Source: G965197005 sp965197005 (GTDB taxonomy: Bacteria; Pseudomonadota; Gammaproteobacteria; Pseudomonadales; Oceanobacteraceae). Taken from it: 64,000 nt of DNA. Below, in pieces: positions 42,415-52,122 of this stretch (position 1 is the first letter of the stretch; every line of letters begins with the position of its first letter). Below the pieces are notes generated by a model. The model made no database searches, was not told the origin of the DNA, and saw only the letters and a program-made list of their open reading frames with translations. Location: assembly GCA_965197005.1 (NCBI GenBank), contig OZ239982.1, positions 2,604,001-2,668,000 of the forward strand, given 5' to 3'. The translations under genes and the position numbers were made by a program.

Positions 42415-43416
42415 ATGAAAATTGCTTACGCTTATCCAGTAAATGGACTGCGACCTAAGGCATATTCAACCAGTGATAACCTTAATGATAAATTAGCGAG
42501 TTTGTCTGCAGACTCTGGTAACGATTCTAAATCAGCTAAGACGTTAGTGCTTGAGGCTCCACCGCCAGAAACTCAGCGTGCTCTTAGGGAAGCCATTGAT
42601 AAATTCATAAATAATCCATTATTGAATAGAGTAGAGGTCCAACAAGATGATGTGATACTGACAAACTCCAAAGAGCATGCGGAAAAAATGAAGCAAGCTG
42701 GTGTAAAGGCACGCTACGTCAGTGATAAAGTCCAACGTGCTGTCAATAAATGGGATAAAAAGGTGTTTTTTAGCTCTCTATCTCAGGGGCAAGATTCTTA
42801 TCCTCATTTTATTAATGTTTTAAAGCAGGTAAATCAGTTGGAGAAAAAGTTTGGTCTTGATGACTTTAGCCTTAATATTAAGTTGAAAGATGATAGGTTA
42901 GTTATTAGTGGGTCTAAGATAGACCATCAGTTAAAAGCAAGGTTGGAAAAAGAGTTAAATAAAGATTCGCTTGATATTAAAGATGACTTTAAAAAGTTGT
43001 TAAATTATGTGGGCGAGAGGGCATATCGACACCTTATTGAAACCAATGGCACCATGCGTTGGAATGAATCTGCTGGAGATGCCGAGCTATCAAATTTAAC
43101 CGCTTTTACAGTGGTTGTAAGCGAGCGATTTGAAAAAACAGGCAAAATTGAGCTGCCGCCTACGAAGTCACCCTATGGTTCAAATAACCTTACGCATCTT
43201 ACATTACAGGATTTTTATCTCTATGAAAGTGACTTAAAAAATATCCTTAGCGATAAGTATTCAAATTATTATTTTATCAATCATTTTAAAACGCTATCCA
43301 AGCACACTACGGGGTATATGTTGGAGCATTTAGATGCCAAGCAATATATATTGCATGATCGATTTGGTTATCTTAATTATAAACAGAAAGGCTCTGCTGT
43401 TAATGAAACTGTTTAA
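42415..43416 (+). CDS. Unknown 333-residue protein between mltF and purL
   Basis: ATG with GGAGGG 7 bases upstream, so it is well translated. I do not recognise the family. No signal peptide or membrane span is visible. Residues 1-60 are Ser/Asn/Lys-rich and probably disordered. Residues ~60-200 are Lys/Asp-rich helices (LREAIDKFINNPLL, RAVNKWDKKVFFSSL, INVLKQVNQLEKKFGLDDFS). Residues ~200-330 are mixed alpha/beta with several Tyr (DFYLYESDLKNIL, NYYFINHF). It is one Met-start frame without breaks, and base use is close to its neighbours. Long gaps flank it on both sides, so it is its own transcription unit. A cytoplasmic or secreted-effector role is open. Confidence 0.75.
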   Translation: MKIAYAYPVNGLRPKAYSTSDNLNDKLASLSADSGNDSKSAKTLVLEAPPPETQRALREAIDKFINNPLLNRVEVQQDDVILTNSKEHAEKMKQAGVKARYVSDKVQRAVNKWDKKVFFSSLSQGQDSYPHFINVLKQVNQLEKKFGLDDFSLNIKLKDDRLVISGSKIDHQLKARLEKELNKDSLDIKDDFKKLLNYVGERAYRHLIETNGTMRWNESAGDAELSNLTAFTVVVSERFEKTGKIELPPTKSPYGSNNLTHLTLQDFYLYESDLKNILSDKYSNYYFINHFKTLSKHTTGYMLEHLDAKQYILHDRFGYLNYKQKGSAVNETV

Positions 43417-43443
43417 GCACACACTTGGGTTTAAGTGAGTGTC
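43417..43443 (+). terminator. Possible terminator after the unknown gene
   Basis: An imperfect hairpin, GCACACACTT paired with AAGTGAGTGT around GGGTTT (one A-A mismatch), begins at the stop codon end and is followed by CTGGTGTGTTTTATT. Stem quality is moderate. Confidence 0.4.
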
Positions 43444-43780
43444 TGGTGTGTTTTATTAGGTTCTGGTTTGTATGGTTCATCTGGGCTAAGTCATAGATAG
43501 TTGTACCTGTCATCTACAGGTTGGCACTTCTTAAAAAATAGGCTTATTTTTGGCGTTATGGATTGTAGATAACAGCCAGCTTGCATACAGGTTTGCAATT
43601 TAGCTTTGCAGTTTAAAACAACTGCTTTAATCCATTTAATCCCACTGCCATCACTGCTTCGTAACCAGCGTTTTTTTAAAATCCTACAACAAGCAACATA
43701 ATCACTGGTGTATTTTATGGAGGTTCAGTATCATGCGATTTTGTATTTAAACGCACCTTTAAACCAACTTGGAGTAAGCT
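43444..43780. other. Gap upstream of purL
   Basis: Non-coding. A short hairpin GCAGTT/AACTGC (43608-43625) is present. I see no PurR-box-like palindrome. The purL promoter is presumably here but no clear box pair stands out. Confidence 0.4.
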
Positions 43781-46700
43781 ATGCAAGTGCTGAATGGGCA
43801 GTCTGCTTTATCGGAATTTCGTCGGCAAAAATTAAACAGCAATATGCAAACCATTGTCCCTGAGTTGTCACTTGAGACAACCTATTATGTGTATTTTATT
43901 GCCAGTAACAGTCCGCTTGATACGCAGCAAACCCAAGTGTTATGCAATCTTTTAAATGCACAACCACAATCTGCACACAGCGCACAGCTTATACGCATTC
44001 CTCGTATTGGTACGATTTCTCCTTGGTCAAGTAAGGCTACGGATATTGCACATCATTGTGGGCTTACGCATATTGAGCGCATTGAACGTGGGCTGGCGTA
44101 TGTGTTTAACCATAGTAGCCAACCGCTTTTAGATGCGGTTCACACGCAACTGTACGATCCGATGACCGAGTCTTTAATTGCACATACAGAGCAAGCCCGT
44201 GCGCTGTTTGAGCAAAGCTCGCCTGTGCCTTTGACCCATATCGATATGTTAACGCAAGGCAAACAGGCATTAAATATGGCCAATCAAACGTTGGGATTGG
44301 CCTTGGCTGACGATGAAATTGACTATCTGTATGAGAATTTTATTTTGTTAAAGCGTAATCCTACGGATGTGGAATTAATGATGTTTGCCCAAGCCAATTC
44401 GGAGCATTGCCGACATAAAATCTTTAATGCCAGTTGGACGCTTGATGGGCAAAACAAAGAACACAGCTTATTCAAGATGATTAAGCATACCTATCAGCAA
44501 TCCCCTGATAATGTATTATCGGCGTATCAGGATAATGCTGCCGTTATTACTGGCTCTAATGCCCCTCGCTTTTATCCTACTGGCTCAGGGCAATACCGTT
44601 ATCAACCTCAAGATATGCCCATTTTAATGAAGGTCGAAACCCACAACCACCCTACTGCCATTGCGCCTTTTGCGGGAGCGGCAACTGGCTCTGGTGGGGA
44701 AATTCGTGATGAAGGCGCAACGGGTTGTGGCAGTAAGCCCAAAGCAGGATTAACGGGTTTTAGTGTTTCTAATTTACGTTTGCCAAACAGCCCTCAACCT
44801 TGGGAAGGAACGCTGTATAAGCCAGAACACATTGCCAGTGCGTTGGATATTATGCTAGATGGTCCTATAGGTGCGGCGGCGTTTAATAACGAGTTTGGGC
44901 GACCTAATTTATGCGGTTATTTTCGCACCTATGAGCAGCAAGTAGATGGTGTGCATCGAGGGTATCATAAGCCAATTATGCTTGCTGGCGGTTATGGCAA
45001 TATTAAGCCTGAGCATGTAGAAAAAGGTGAGATTGAAACACAGGATAAGCTGATTGTGTTAGGTGGTCCTGCTATGCAAATTGGCTTAGGGGGTGGCGCA
45101 GCATCTTCTAAAACCTCAAGCGAGGCAAACAGTGAGCTAGATTTTGCCTCCGTGCAGCGAGCTAACCCTGAGATGGAGCGTCGTGCCCAAGAAGTGATTG
45201 ACCGTTGTTGGCAATTAGGCGATGCCAACCCCATTGCGTTTATTCATGATGTCGGAGCAGGTGGATTATCTAATGCCATGCCAGAGCTAATTAGTGATGG
45301 TGGTGTGGGCGGGCTATTTCAGTTGCGTGATATTGCCAACGACGAGCCTGCTATGAGTCCACTGGCACTTTGGTGTAACGAATCCCAAGAGCGTTATGTG
45401 TTGGCAGTGAACCCTGCTCACATGGCAACCTTTGATGCTATTTGTCAGCGTGAGCGTTGCCCTTATGCAGTAATTGGTGTTGCTACAGAAGATAATGAAT
45501 TAAAGGTGTCTGACCAGCACTTTGGTAATAATCCAGTGGATATGCCTCTTGACGTATTGCTTGGTAATCCTCCTAAAATGCACATACAGGCAAACAGCAA
45601 GCCGTTTTCTGGCGATACATTTAATGTCCAAGAAATCAATTTAAACGAGGCAATTGATCGCTTATTGGCACTGCCCACCATTGCCAGCAAGGGCTTTTTG
45701 ATTACCATAGGTGATCGCTCGGTAACGGGCACGGTAACCCGTGAACAGATGGTCGGTCCTTGGCAAGTGCCTGTGGCAGATTGTGCGGTAACCAGTGCCA
45801 GCTATTTAGGTTATAGTGGCGAGGCGATGAGCATGGGCGAGCGTACACCTTTGGCGGTACTAAATGCCCCTGCCAGTGGGCGCATGGCAATTGGCGAAGC
45901 CATTACCAATATTGCCGCCGCTAGCATTGGCAAATTAGGCGACATTAAGCTGTCAGCAAACTGGATGTGTGCAGGAGGACAAGCAGGCGAAGATGCTAAG
46001 CTCTACGCAACGGTACAAGCCGTAGGGCTTGAGCTATGTCCAGAGCTGGGCATTTGCATTCCTGTAGGTAAAGACTCTATGAGCATGTCCATGAGCTTTA
46101 CCCAGAACCAGCAAACACGGCGTATTACCTCGCCGTTATCACTGGTCATTAGTGCGTTTGCCCCTGTGCTTGATGTTCGTCAAACTCTAACGCCAGAGTT
46201 GGCAAACCCAGAACAAGCAAGCGATTTGATTTTGATTGATTTTGGGCGTGGGCAAAATCGTTTAGGCGCAAGCTGCTTAACCCAAGTATATGATGGCATT
46301 GGACAAGCAACGCCTGATTTAGACGACCCTGAAGACCTCAAAGCATTTTTTGCCGTTATTCAAGGGCTTAATCAAGACGGCTATTTATTGGCATACCATG
46401 ACCGCTCAGACGGTGGTTTGCTAGTCACACTGCTAGAGATGGCCTTTGCCGCACGCTGTGGATTAAACATACAGCTAGAGCGACTTATTGACAGCCCTCA
46501 AGATGCACTTAGCGCACTTGCCAGTGAAGAATTAGGTGCGGTTATTCAAGTAAAACCAGAACATACCGAGCTGGTTCTAACACAATTTGCCGCTGCTGGT
46601 TTAGATGGTGCAGTACAGGTTATAGGCCGCCCTCAAAAAGGCAATCAAATTAAATTTAATTTTAATGATGACTGCCTATTTGCCAGCACCAGAAGTGCGT

Positions 46701-47644
46701 TACAACAGCAATGGGCGCATACCAGCTATCAAATGCAATCTTTACGAGATAATCCTCAGTGCGCCGCTCAAGAATACGCTCAAATTCAAGATGACAACGA
46801 CCCAGGGCTATTTAGCCAACTTAACTTTGACCCTACAACTTTGCCCAAACCTGAACAACTAGCAGAGCAAGGTGCACCTAAAGTGGCTATTTTGCGTGAG
46901 CAAGGTGTCAACGGACAAATTGAAATGGCAGCCGCCTTTACCCGTGCTGGTTTTATTGCTCAAGACGTACACATGAGCGATTTAATTCATCAACGTGTGG
47001 ATTTAGCTGAATTTAGAGGCTTGGTTGCCTGTGGCGGCTTCTCCTATGGCGATGTCTTAGGCGCAGGGCAAGGCTGGGCAAAAAGCATTTTATTTAATCC
47101 TGCACTTAAAGCCATGCTACAAACCTTTTTTGCTCGCCCCGATACCTTTAGTTTAGGGGTGTGCAATGGCTGTCAAATGCTCTCAGGATTAAAAGAAATC
47201 ATACCCAACGGTGCACAGTTGCCAGATTTTATTGGTAATCAAAGTGAGCAATTTGAAGCACGCACCTGTATGGTTGAAGTAGGCGCAAGTAATTCTATCT
47301 TCTTACAAGACATGCAAGGTTGCCAGTTACCCATTGCAGTGGCTCATGGAGAGGGGCGAGTTGCCCATGCTGACAGCCTAGATGACTCACGCATTGCACT
47401 ACGCTATGTAGATAACTACGGCAAAGCAACCACGCAATACCCTGCCAATCCCAACGGCTCAAGGGAGGGCATCACAGGGGTTACCGCCGCCGATGGGCGC
47501 ATCACGCTGATGATGCCACACCCTGAGCGAGTGTATCGCAGCGTGCAATGCAACTGGGGTAAATACGACTGGGGAGAGGACTCCCCTTGGGCAAAAATGT
47601 TTATTAATGCCAGACTTTGGTGCGATAAAGTTGATATTGACTAA
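43781..47644 (+). CDS. purL: Phosphoribosylformylglycinamidine synthase
   Basis: A 1287-residue single-chain FGAM synthase, the fourth step of purine synthesis. PurS-like, PurL and glutaminase domains are fused as in other gammaproteobacteria. The synthase part includes FAQANSEHCRHKIFNASW, KVETHNHPTAIAPFAGAATG, HDVGAGGLSNAMPELI and RSVTGTVTREQMVGPWQVPV. The glutaminase has GVCNGCQML with the catalytic Cys near residue 1127, and the His-x-Glu end MPHPERVYR. The start ATG lies 3 bases after GGAGTAAGCT. It is monocistronic. Full length, no breaks. Confidence 0.97.
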   Translation: MQVLNGQSALSEFRRQKLNSNMQTIVPELSLETTYYVYFIASNSPLDTQQTQVLCNLLNAQPQSAHSAQLIRIPRIGTISPWSSKATDIAHHCGLTHIERIERGLAYVFNHSSQPLLDAVHTQLYDPMTESLIAHTEQARALFEQSSPVPLTHIDMLTQGKQALNMANQTLGLALADDEIDYLYENFILLKRNPTDVELMMFAQANSEHCRHKIFNASWTLDGQNKEHSLFKMIKHTYQQSPDNVLSAYQDNAAVITGSNAPRFYPTGSGQYRYQPQDMPILMKVETHNHPTAIAPFAGAATGSGGEIRDEGATGCGSKPKAGLTGFSVSNLRLPNSPQPWEGTLYKPEHIASALDIMLDGPIGAAAFNNEFGRPNLCGYFRTYEQQVDGVHRGYHKPIMLAGGYGNIKPEHVEKGEIETQDKLIVLGGPAMQIGLGGGAASSKTSSEANSELDFASVQRANPEMERRAQEVIDRCWQLGDANPIAFIHDVGAGGLSNAMPELISDGGVGGLFQLRDIANDEPAMSPLALWCNESQERYVLAVNPAHMATFDAICQRERCPYAVIGVATEDNELKVSDQHFGNNPVDMPLDVLLGNPPKMHIQANSKPFSGDTFNVQEINLNEAIDRLLALPTIASKGFLITIGDRSVTGTVTREQMVGPWQVPVADCAVTSASYLGYSGEAMSMGERTPLAVLNAPASGRMAIGEAITNIAAASIGKLGDIKLSANWMCAGGQAGEDAKLYATVQAVGLELCPELGICIPVGKDSMSMSMSFTQNQQTRRITSPLSLVISAFAPVLDVRQTLTPELANPEQASDLILIDFGRGQNRLGASCLTQVYDGIGQATPDLDDPEDLKAFFAVIQGLNQDGYLLAYHDRSDGGLLVTLLEMAFAARCGLNIQLERLIDSPQDALSALASEELGAVIQVKPEHTELVLTQFAAAGLDGAVQVIGRPQKGNQIKFNFNDDCLFASTRSALQQQWAHTSYQMQSLRDNPQCAAQEYAQIQDDNDPGLFSQLNFDPTTLPKPEQLAEQGAPKVAILREQGVNGQIEMAAAFTRAGFIAQDVHMSDLIHQRVDLAEFRGLVACGGFSYGDVLGAGQGWAKSILFNPALKAMLQTFFARPDTFSLGVCNGCQMLSGLKEIIPNGAQLPDFIGNQSEQFEARTCMVEVGASNSIFLQDMQGCQLPIAVAHGEGRVAHADSLDDSRIALRYVDNYGKATTQYPANPNGSREGITGVTAADGRITLMMPHPERVYRSVQCNWGKYDWGEDSPWAKMFINARLWCDKVDID

Positions 47645-47936
47645 TAATGTGAGCTAAACATTACAATACAAGCATAATATTTTTATAGACCGACAAGTTT
47701 GCCGTAATAGCTTAGTTTACAGCAGGGACGGTGGCGATTTTAAAATGGGTCTATGACTTAAACAAATGAATGCTGCGCTTGCTGAACTAAGAGTTAGGTA
47801 TTAAAAACACGGCTTAATTAATAGCTTGTTCGTTAATGAATGCCTAAGCATTGCTTGGGCTAAAACTCATGCGCTTTAGCTGTTTTTATGGCACACTGTG
47901 CGCCTTATTTTTCTCTTGATTTTGGCTACTTTCTAT
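47645..47936. other. purL-yheS gap
   Basis: 292 bases without a gene. No strong hairpin follows purL. GGCACACTGTGCGCC near 47890 is a short inverted repeat. The yheS frame extends upstream into this gap, but without a plausible start. Confidence 0.4.
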
Positions 47937-49847
47937 ATGATTGAATTAAATCAGGTTGCTTTGCAACGTGGCGCTCAACTTTTATTAAATAACGCAAATT
48001 TACGCATTCATGATGGGCAAAAATTAGCGTTAATTGGTGCGAATGGCGCAGGAAAATCCAGCTTATTTGCACTGCTAACCAAACAATTAGAGTTAGATGC
48101 AGGGGAATTACTGATGCCCGCAAAGTGGCGTATTGCCCACATGCAACAAGAAGTGCTTGCCAGTGAGCGCAGTGCCCTTGATTACAGCATTGATGGCGAT
48201 ACCTATTTGCGAGAAATCGAACAGGGCATAGAGCAAGCTAAAAATGATAACGAGCTGACCTATTGGTTAGATAAAATGGACGCACACCAAGGTTATCAAG
48301 TCCCTGTTAAAGCCGAACAACTGCTGCAAGGGTTGGGCTTTAAACACAGCGATTTAAACAAGCCTGTAGCCAGCTTTTCAGGTGGTTGGCGCATTCGTTT
48401 AAACCTTGCCCAAGCCTTGATGATGCCATCGGATTTATTATTGCTTGATGAGCCAACCAACCATCTTGATTTAGAAGCAACCCTATGGCTTGAGCAATGG
48501 CTAAAACGCTATCAGGGTACGCTGCTGTTTATTTCCCATGATCGTGATTTTATTGATGGCGTTGCCGATAATATCATACATTTACAGCAACAAAGCCTAA
48601 CCGTCTATCCAGGCAACTACAGCACTTATGAGCGAACCCGTGCCGAAAAACTCGCCCAACAGCAACAAGCATTTGCAAAGCAGCAGGTACGAATTAAAGA
48701 AATTGAACAGTTTGTTGCACGCTTTAGAGCCAAAGCCAGTAAAGCCAAGCAAGCGCAAAGCCGTCTAAAAGAGCTAGAGCGTATGCAGCAAATTGCGCCT
48801 GCCCATGTGGACTCTCCCTTTAGTTTTAGCTTTCCTTGTTACAGTAAATTATCCACGCCGCTTTTAACTTTAAGTAATGCCAATTTAGGCTACCGCTCTA
48901 ATGCACCGATTGTGCAGCAGGTTACTATTTCTATTACCCCAGAGCATCGAGTAGGGCTACTAGGACCTAACGGCGCAGGGAAATCTACTTTGCTTAAAAC
49001 CTTATGTGATGAATTGGCTATTTTAAGTGGTGAAAAAACCGCAGGAGAGCATTTACGCATTGGCTATTTTGCCCAGCACCAGCTTGAAGCCCTAGACACC
49101 AAAGCCAGTGCGATGCTGATTTTGCAACGCTTAAAACCCACTGCCAGCGAGCAAGCAATTCGTAATTTTTTAGGCGGCTTTGATTTTAATGGGGATAAAG
49201 CCTTAGAAATAATAGAACCCTTTTCAGGGGGCGAAAAAGCCCGCCTTGCCCTAGCCTGTGTTGCATGGCAAGAACCTAATCTGCTTATTTTAGATGAGCC
49301 AACCAACCATTTAGATATAGAAATGCGAGAGGCTCTAACCATGGCATTACAGAACTTTAATGGTGCTATTATTCTTGTTAGCCATGACCGCCACTTACTC
49401 AAAGCTACCCTTGATGAATACTGGTTAATAGATAAAGGACAACTTATTCATTTTAATGGTAATCTGGACGATTATCACAAATATGCTAATAAAGGCGAGC
49501 TGCCACAAGGCTCGGCTTTTAAGGAGTTGGCAGATGCCGAAATCCATAGTGTGAAACCCAGTATTGCCACGCAGCAAGAGCGTAAACAACAAAAGCAGCA
49601 ACAAGCGGCTCAACGGCAAAAGCTGGCACCGCTTAAAAAAGAACAACAGCAGCTAGAGGCACGTATTGAACAAGCACAAAAAGCGCAACAAAAACTCATT
49701 GCACAACTGGCAGATAACGACTTATACCAAGCAGAAAACAGTGCACAGCTTAAACCCTTATTACAACAGCAAACCGAGTTGACCCAAGAGCTTGAACAGT
49801 TGGAGCAACGTTGGTTAGAACTTATCGAGGAAATAGAAAATAAATGA
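47937..49847 (+). CDS. yheS: ABC-F family ATPase YheS
   Basis: A 636-residue ABC-F protein, soluble, with two ATPase domains in one chain. Members bind the ribosomal E site and rescue stalled complexes. The first domain has LIGANGAGKSSLFALL and SFSGGWRIRLNLAQAL, then LLLDEPTNHLDLEA. The interdomain linker is Gln/Lys-rich (FAKQQVRIKEIEQFVARFRA). The second domain has LLGPNGAGKSTLLKTL, EPFSGGEKARLALA and LILDEPTNHLDIEM. The C-terminus is a coiled coil rich in Gln and Glu. I chose ATG 47937 (MIELNQVAL), giving the same length as E. coli YheS. It overlaps folA by ATGA. Confidence 0.93.
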   Translation: MIELNQVALQRGAQLLLNNANLRIHDGQKLALIGANGAGKSSLFALLTKQLELDAGELLMPAKWRIAHMQQEVLASERSALDYSIDGDTYLREIEQGIEQAKNDNELTYWLDKMDAHQGYQVPVKAEQLLQGLGFKHSDLNKPVASFSGGWRIRLNLAQALMMPSDLLLLDEPTNHLDLEATLWLEQWLKRYQGTLLFISHDRDFIDGVADNIIHLQQQSLTVYPGNYSTYERTRAEKLAQQQQAFAKQQVRIKEIEQFVARFRAKASKAKQAQSRLKELERMQQIAPAHVDSPFSFSFPCYSKLSTPLLTLSNANLGYRSNAPIVQQVTISITPEHRVGLLGPNGAGKSTLLKTLCDELAILSGEKTAGEHLRIGYFAQHQLEALDTKASAMLILQRLKPTASEQAIRNFLGGFDFNGDKALEIIEPFSGGEKARLALACVAWQEPNLLILDEPTNHLDIEMREALTMALQNFNGAIILVSHDRHLLKATLDEYWLIDKGQLIHFNGNLDDYHKYANKGELPQGSAFKELADAEIHSVKPSIATQQERKQQKQQQAAQRQKLAPLKKEQQQLEARIEQAQKAQQKLIAQLADNDLYQAENSAQLKPLLQQQTELTQELEQLEQRWLELIEEIENK

Positions 49848-50359
49848 TTGATTTAGCCCTTATTGTTGCCAAAGCTGAAAATAACGTGATTGGACGCAAC
49901 AACAAACTGCCTTGGTATTTACCTCAAGATTTAAAATATTTTAAACAGGTCACCATGGGTAAACCCATTATTATGGGACGCAAAACCTTTGAATCTATAG
50001 GCAAGCCTTTAGCAGGGCGCAAAAATATTGTTATTAGTCGCCAAACTACGCTTTATTTACCAGCAGAGGTCGCCCTAGTTAGCAGCATACAAGAGGCGCT
50101 ACAAGTTGTGCATGCTGATGAAGTAAATAGCCAGCAAAACGAAGCCATGCTAATAGGTGGGGCAGAGATTTACCGCTTGGCACTAGAGCAAAATTTGGTT
50201 AAGCGGCTCTATCTAACCCAAGTACATGCACAAGTAGAGGGCGATGCCTACTTTCCAGAACTTGATATGCAGCAGTGGCAAGAAGTGTCGCGTGAAGATT
50301 TTAAAGCCGAAGAGCCTAATTCTTACGCTTACAGTTTTGTGGTTTTAGATAAACGTTAG
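49844..50359 (+). CDS. folA: Dihydrofolate reductase
   Basis: A 171-residue NADPH-dependent reductase making tetrahydrofolate. It shows LALIVAKAENNVIGRNNKLP, WYLPQDLKYFKQVTMGKPII with the catalytic Asp (PQDLKYF), MGRKTFESIGKPLAGRKNIV and the cofactor loop MLIGGAEIYRLAL. It starts within the last codon of yheS (ATGA overlap), so it is coupled to an ABC-F ribosome protein, an unusual partner. About 10 residues longer than E. coli FolA, the extra residues being in the middle (VVHADEVNSQQNE). Confidence 0.95.
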   Translation: MIDLALIVAKAENNVIGRNNKLPWYLPQDLKYFKQVTMGKPIIMGRKTFESIGKPLAGRKNIVISRQTTLYLPAEVALVSSIQEALQVVHADEVNSQQNEAMLIGGAEIYRLALEQNLVKRLYLTQVHAQVEGDAYFPELDMQQWQEVSREDFKAEEPNSYAYSFVVLDKR

Positions 50360-50693
50360 ATTAAAACTTATCCTAGTTGGGAATAAACACAGCGGCAAAG
50401 TGGTCATAAAAAGAACAAAATACAAAAATTGTCGTAAAATGTCTATTTTTATAAATGCAAATAATTTGCATAAGTTATAGCAAAGACCTGGATTTCCCTT
50501 GATTTTAAAGGGTTTGCTGGGGTTTTAGTTTGTATTTTGTACAGTTGGTGTTTTTTTTAAAGCAATGTTATGGTTTGCCTTAGTTTTTCATTAAATTGTC
50601 ATGGTTTTGTGAAAAACTAAGATTGATTGCATTAACAATAATAAAACTTACTTTAAATGACCCTGATTTGGCTCAACAATTAAAGGATAAAAT
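50360..50693. other. Gap after folA
   Basis: AT-rich, 334 bases, no gene. CCCTT/AAAGGG (around 50496-50513) forms a small hairpin. AAAGGATAAAAT is the ribosome site of the following small gene. No confident promoter. Confidence 0.4.
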
Positions 50694-50882
50694 ATGACTG
50701 CAAAAAATAAATCTATTGCTTATGAAGAAATCGTTTCGTTTGATCAAGATGGAAAAATGACCGTAAATAAAGACGCTCAATCCTCTAAAAAATTAGTAGC
50801 ACGCCGAGTAATTGAAGCGCATTTAGAAAAAAAACGCTTAGAACAAGATTTTGATGATTACTTCTTTTCTGATGCGGTATAA
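50694..50882 (+). CDS. Small protein resembling the PA3496 family
   Basis: A 62-residue soluble protein. The C-terminal block SKKLVARRVIEAHLEKKRLE QDFDDYFF (a charged helix ending in an acidic, aromatic tail) resembles the PA3496 family of small gammaproteobacterial proteins, but the match is from memory and weak. AAAGGAT lies 7 bases before the ATG, so it is translated. It is convergent with yqiB across 17 bases. No function can be assigned. Confidence 0.6.
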   Translation: MTAKNKSIAYEEIVSFDQDGKMTVNKDAQSSKKLVARRVIEAHLEKKRLEQDFDDYFFSDAV

Positions 50883-50899
50883 CTTAAAAAATAACTGAT

Positions 50900-51334
50900 T
50901 TAGTTATAATGGTGTTTGGGTAGCAGCATTGCTGTATGCCCAAACTTTAAGCATAACAATAGGCAATCTTGCAAAAGCAGATTGGCTTGTAATTTTTCAT
51001 CAGCATGGTGCATTTTTTTATTCGGATACGGATAGTTGCCCCTTGTGCATTTTTGTTGTTGATAGCTAATGACCTCTGCCAGCTTTACGTCATCATATAA
51101 CCTTGCTTTTATTTCAAAATCCATTAGTTTTTTTGCATGTGTTTGGCTAATACTTAGCGTGCGTGTAAAAGGTGCTTGCTCAAGTAGTGTAAATTGCAGA
51201 TGACTGCGTTCATCAATTTGTATGATTTGTGTTGAAAGGGGGTTGTCTGTGCCTAATATGGCAAGTAAGCGCAAATAATTTTGTTCACAAATATTGCCTG
51301 ATTGAATTAAATCAGGCACATATCTTTTTTTCAT
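50900..51334 (-). CDS. yqiB: DUF1249 protein YqiB
   Basis: A 144-residue protein of the DUF1249 family: YVPDLIQSGNICEQNYLRLL at the N-terminus and RGNYPYPNKKMHHADEKLQA near the end are its hallmarks. The function is unknown. It sits right after nudF with the 1-base overlap TAATG, the same order as nudF-yqiB in E. coli. There, cpdA follows; here it is absent and yqiB ends against a small convergent gene. Confidence 0.88.
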   Translation of the reverse strand: MKKRYVPDLIQSGNICEQNYLRLLAILGTDNPLSTQIIQIDERSHLQFTLLEQAPFTRTLSISQTHAKKLMDFEIKARLYDDVKLAEVISYQQQKCTRGNYPYPNKKMHHADEKLQANLLLQDCLLLCLKFGHTAMLLPKHHYN

Positions 51335-51969
51335 TAGTAGTAATTATTAACGCTGGTGGTGGTTAAATCATCTTGATTTAATTGTAGCCACTGAATGGCA
51401 ATGAGCGTCATGGCATTTTTAATTTTACCATTTTTTGCCCATTTAAATGCGGTGGCAAAATCGATGGCATGAGTTTTGATATTTTCTTGTTCTTCTGCAC
51501 AGCCAAATACGCCCACTTCAGGGGCATTAACCAAACCACAATAAAGGCTAACATGCTCATTAGAAATGCCAGGAGAAACCCAATATTCATACATGGGAAT
51601 AAGGCTTGAAAACTCACAACCTGCTTCTTCTTTTACTTCTCTTTCGGCAAGTTTGGCATTGCTTTCTTCTCGGTCGTGCATGCCTGCGACCACTTCTAAT
51701 AACCAAGGGGAATGTTCGTCTTGAACCGCACCTATACGGAATTGCTCAGTTAATATGATTTGCTGGTTTTTTAAGTCAACTAACAGCACGCCAACGACTT
51801 TTTTGGCAGCAAGATATTCACGGCTAATACGTTGTTTTTTGTCACTATCAAACTGGGCAATTTCGTATTCGGCCTCTATTAAACTTAAAAAATTTTCATA
51901 CTTAGCTGTTTCTCTTTTTTGCTTACAATCTGCTTGGGTAAAGTGGGGGATACTTGGTTGTTCACTCAT
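51334..51969 (-). CDS. nudF: ADP-ribose pyrophosphatase NudF
   Basis: A 211-residue Nudix hydrolase cleaving ADP-ribose to AMP and ribose-5-phosphate. The Nudix box is complete: GMHDREESNAKLAEREVKEE followed by AGC. LLVDLKNQQIILTEQFRIG and EYWVSPGISNEHVSLYCGL are typical of the NudF group. I chose ATG 51969 (MSEQPSIPHF), which gives almost the same length as E. coli NudF; the frame extends 24 codons further. It is divergent from the TolC gene across 153 bases. Confidence 0.93.
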   Translation of the reverse strand: MSEQPSIPHFTQADCKQKRETAKYENFLSLIEAEYEIAQFDSDKKQRISREYLAAKKVVGVLLVDLKNQQIILTEQFRIGAVQDEHSPWLLEVVAGMHDREESNAKLAEREVKEEAGCEFSSLIPMYEYWVSPGISNEHVSLYCGLVNAPEVGVFGCAEEQENIKTHAIDFATAFKWAKNGKIKNAMTLIAIQWLQLNQDDLTTTSVNNYY

Positions 51970-52122
51970 AGTGGTATGCCTTCTAGTTATGTGAAAAATA
52001 AAATCTAGCTCTATTCTATCTATATCTTTGCTGGAGTACAAAATGAAAATAATTTATATGTTGTTCAATTTGCGCTGGTTCGGGTAAAATCTGTGGCTCT
52101 TTATTTTACCTATGGATTATTT

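Noticed and set aside
43456..43780. PurR-like operator before purL
   Set aside because: No palindrome of the ACGCAAACGTTTGCGT type seen.
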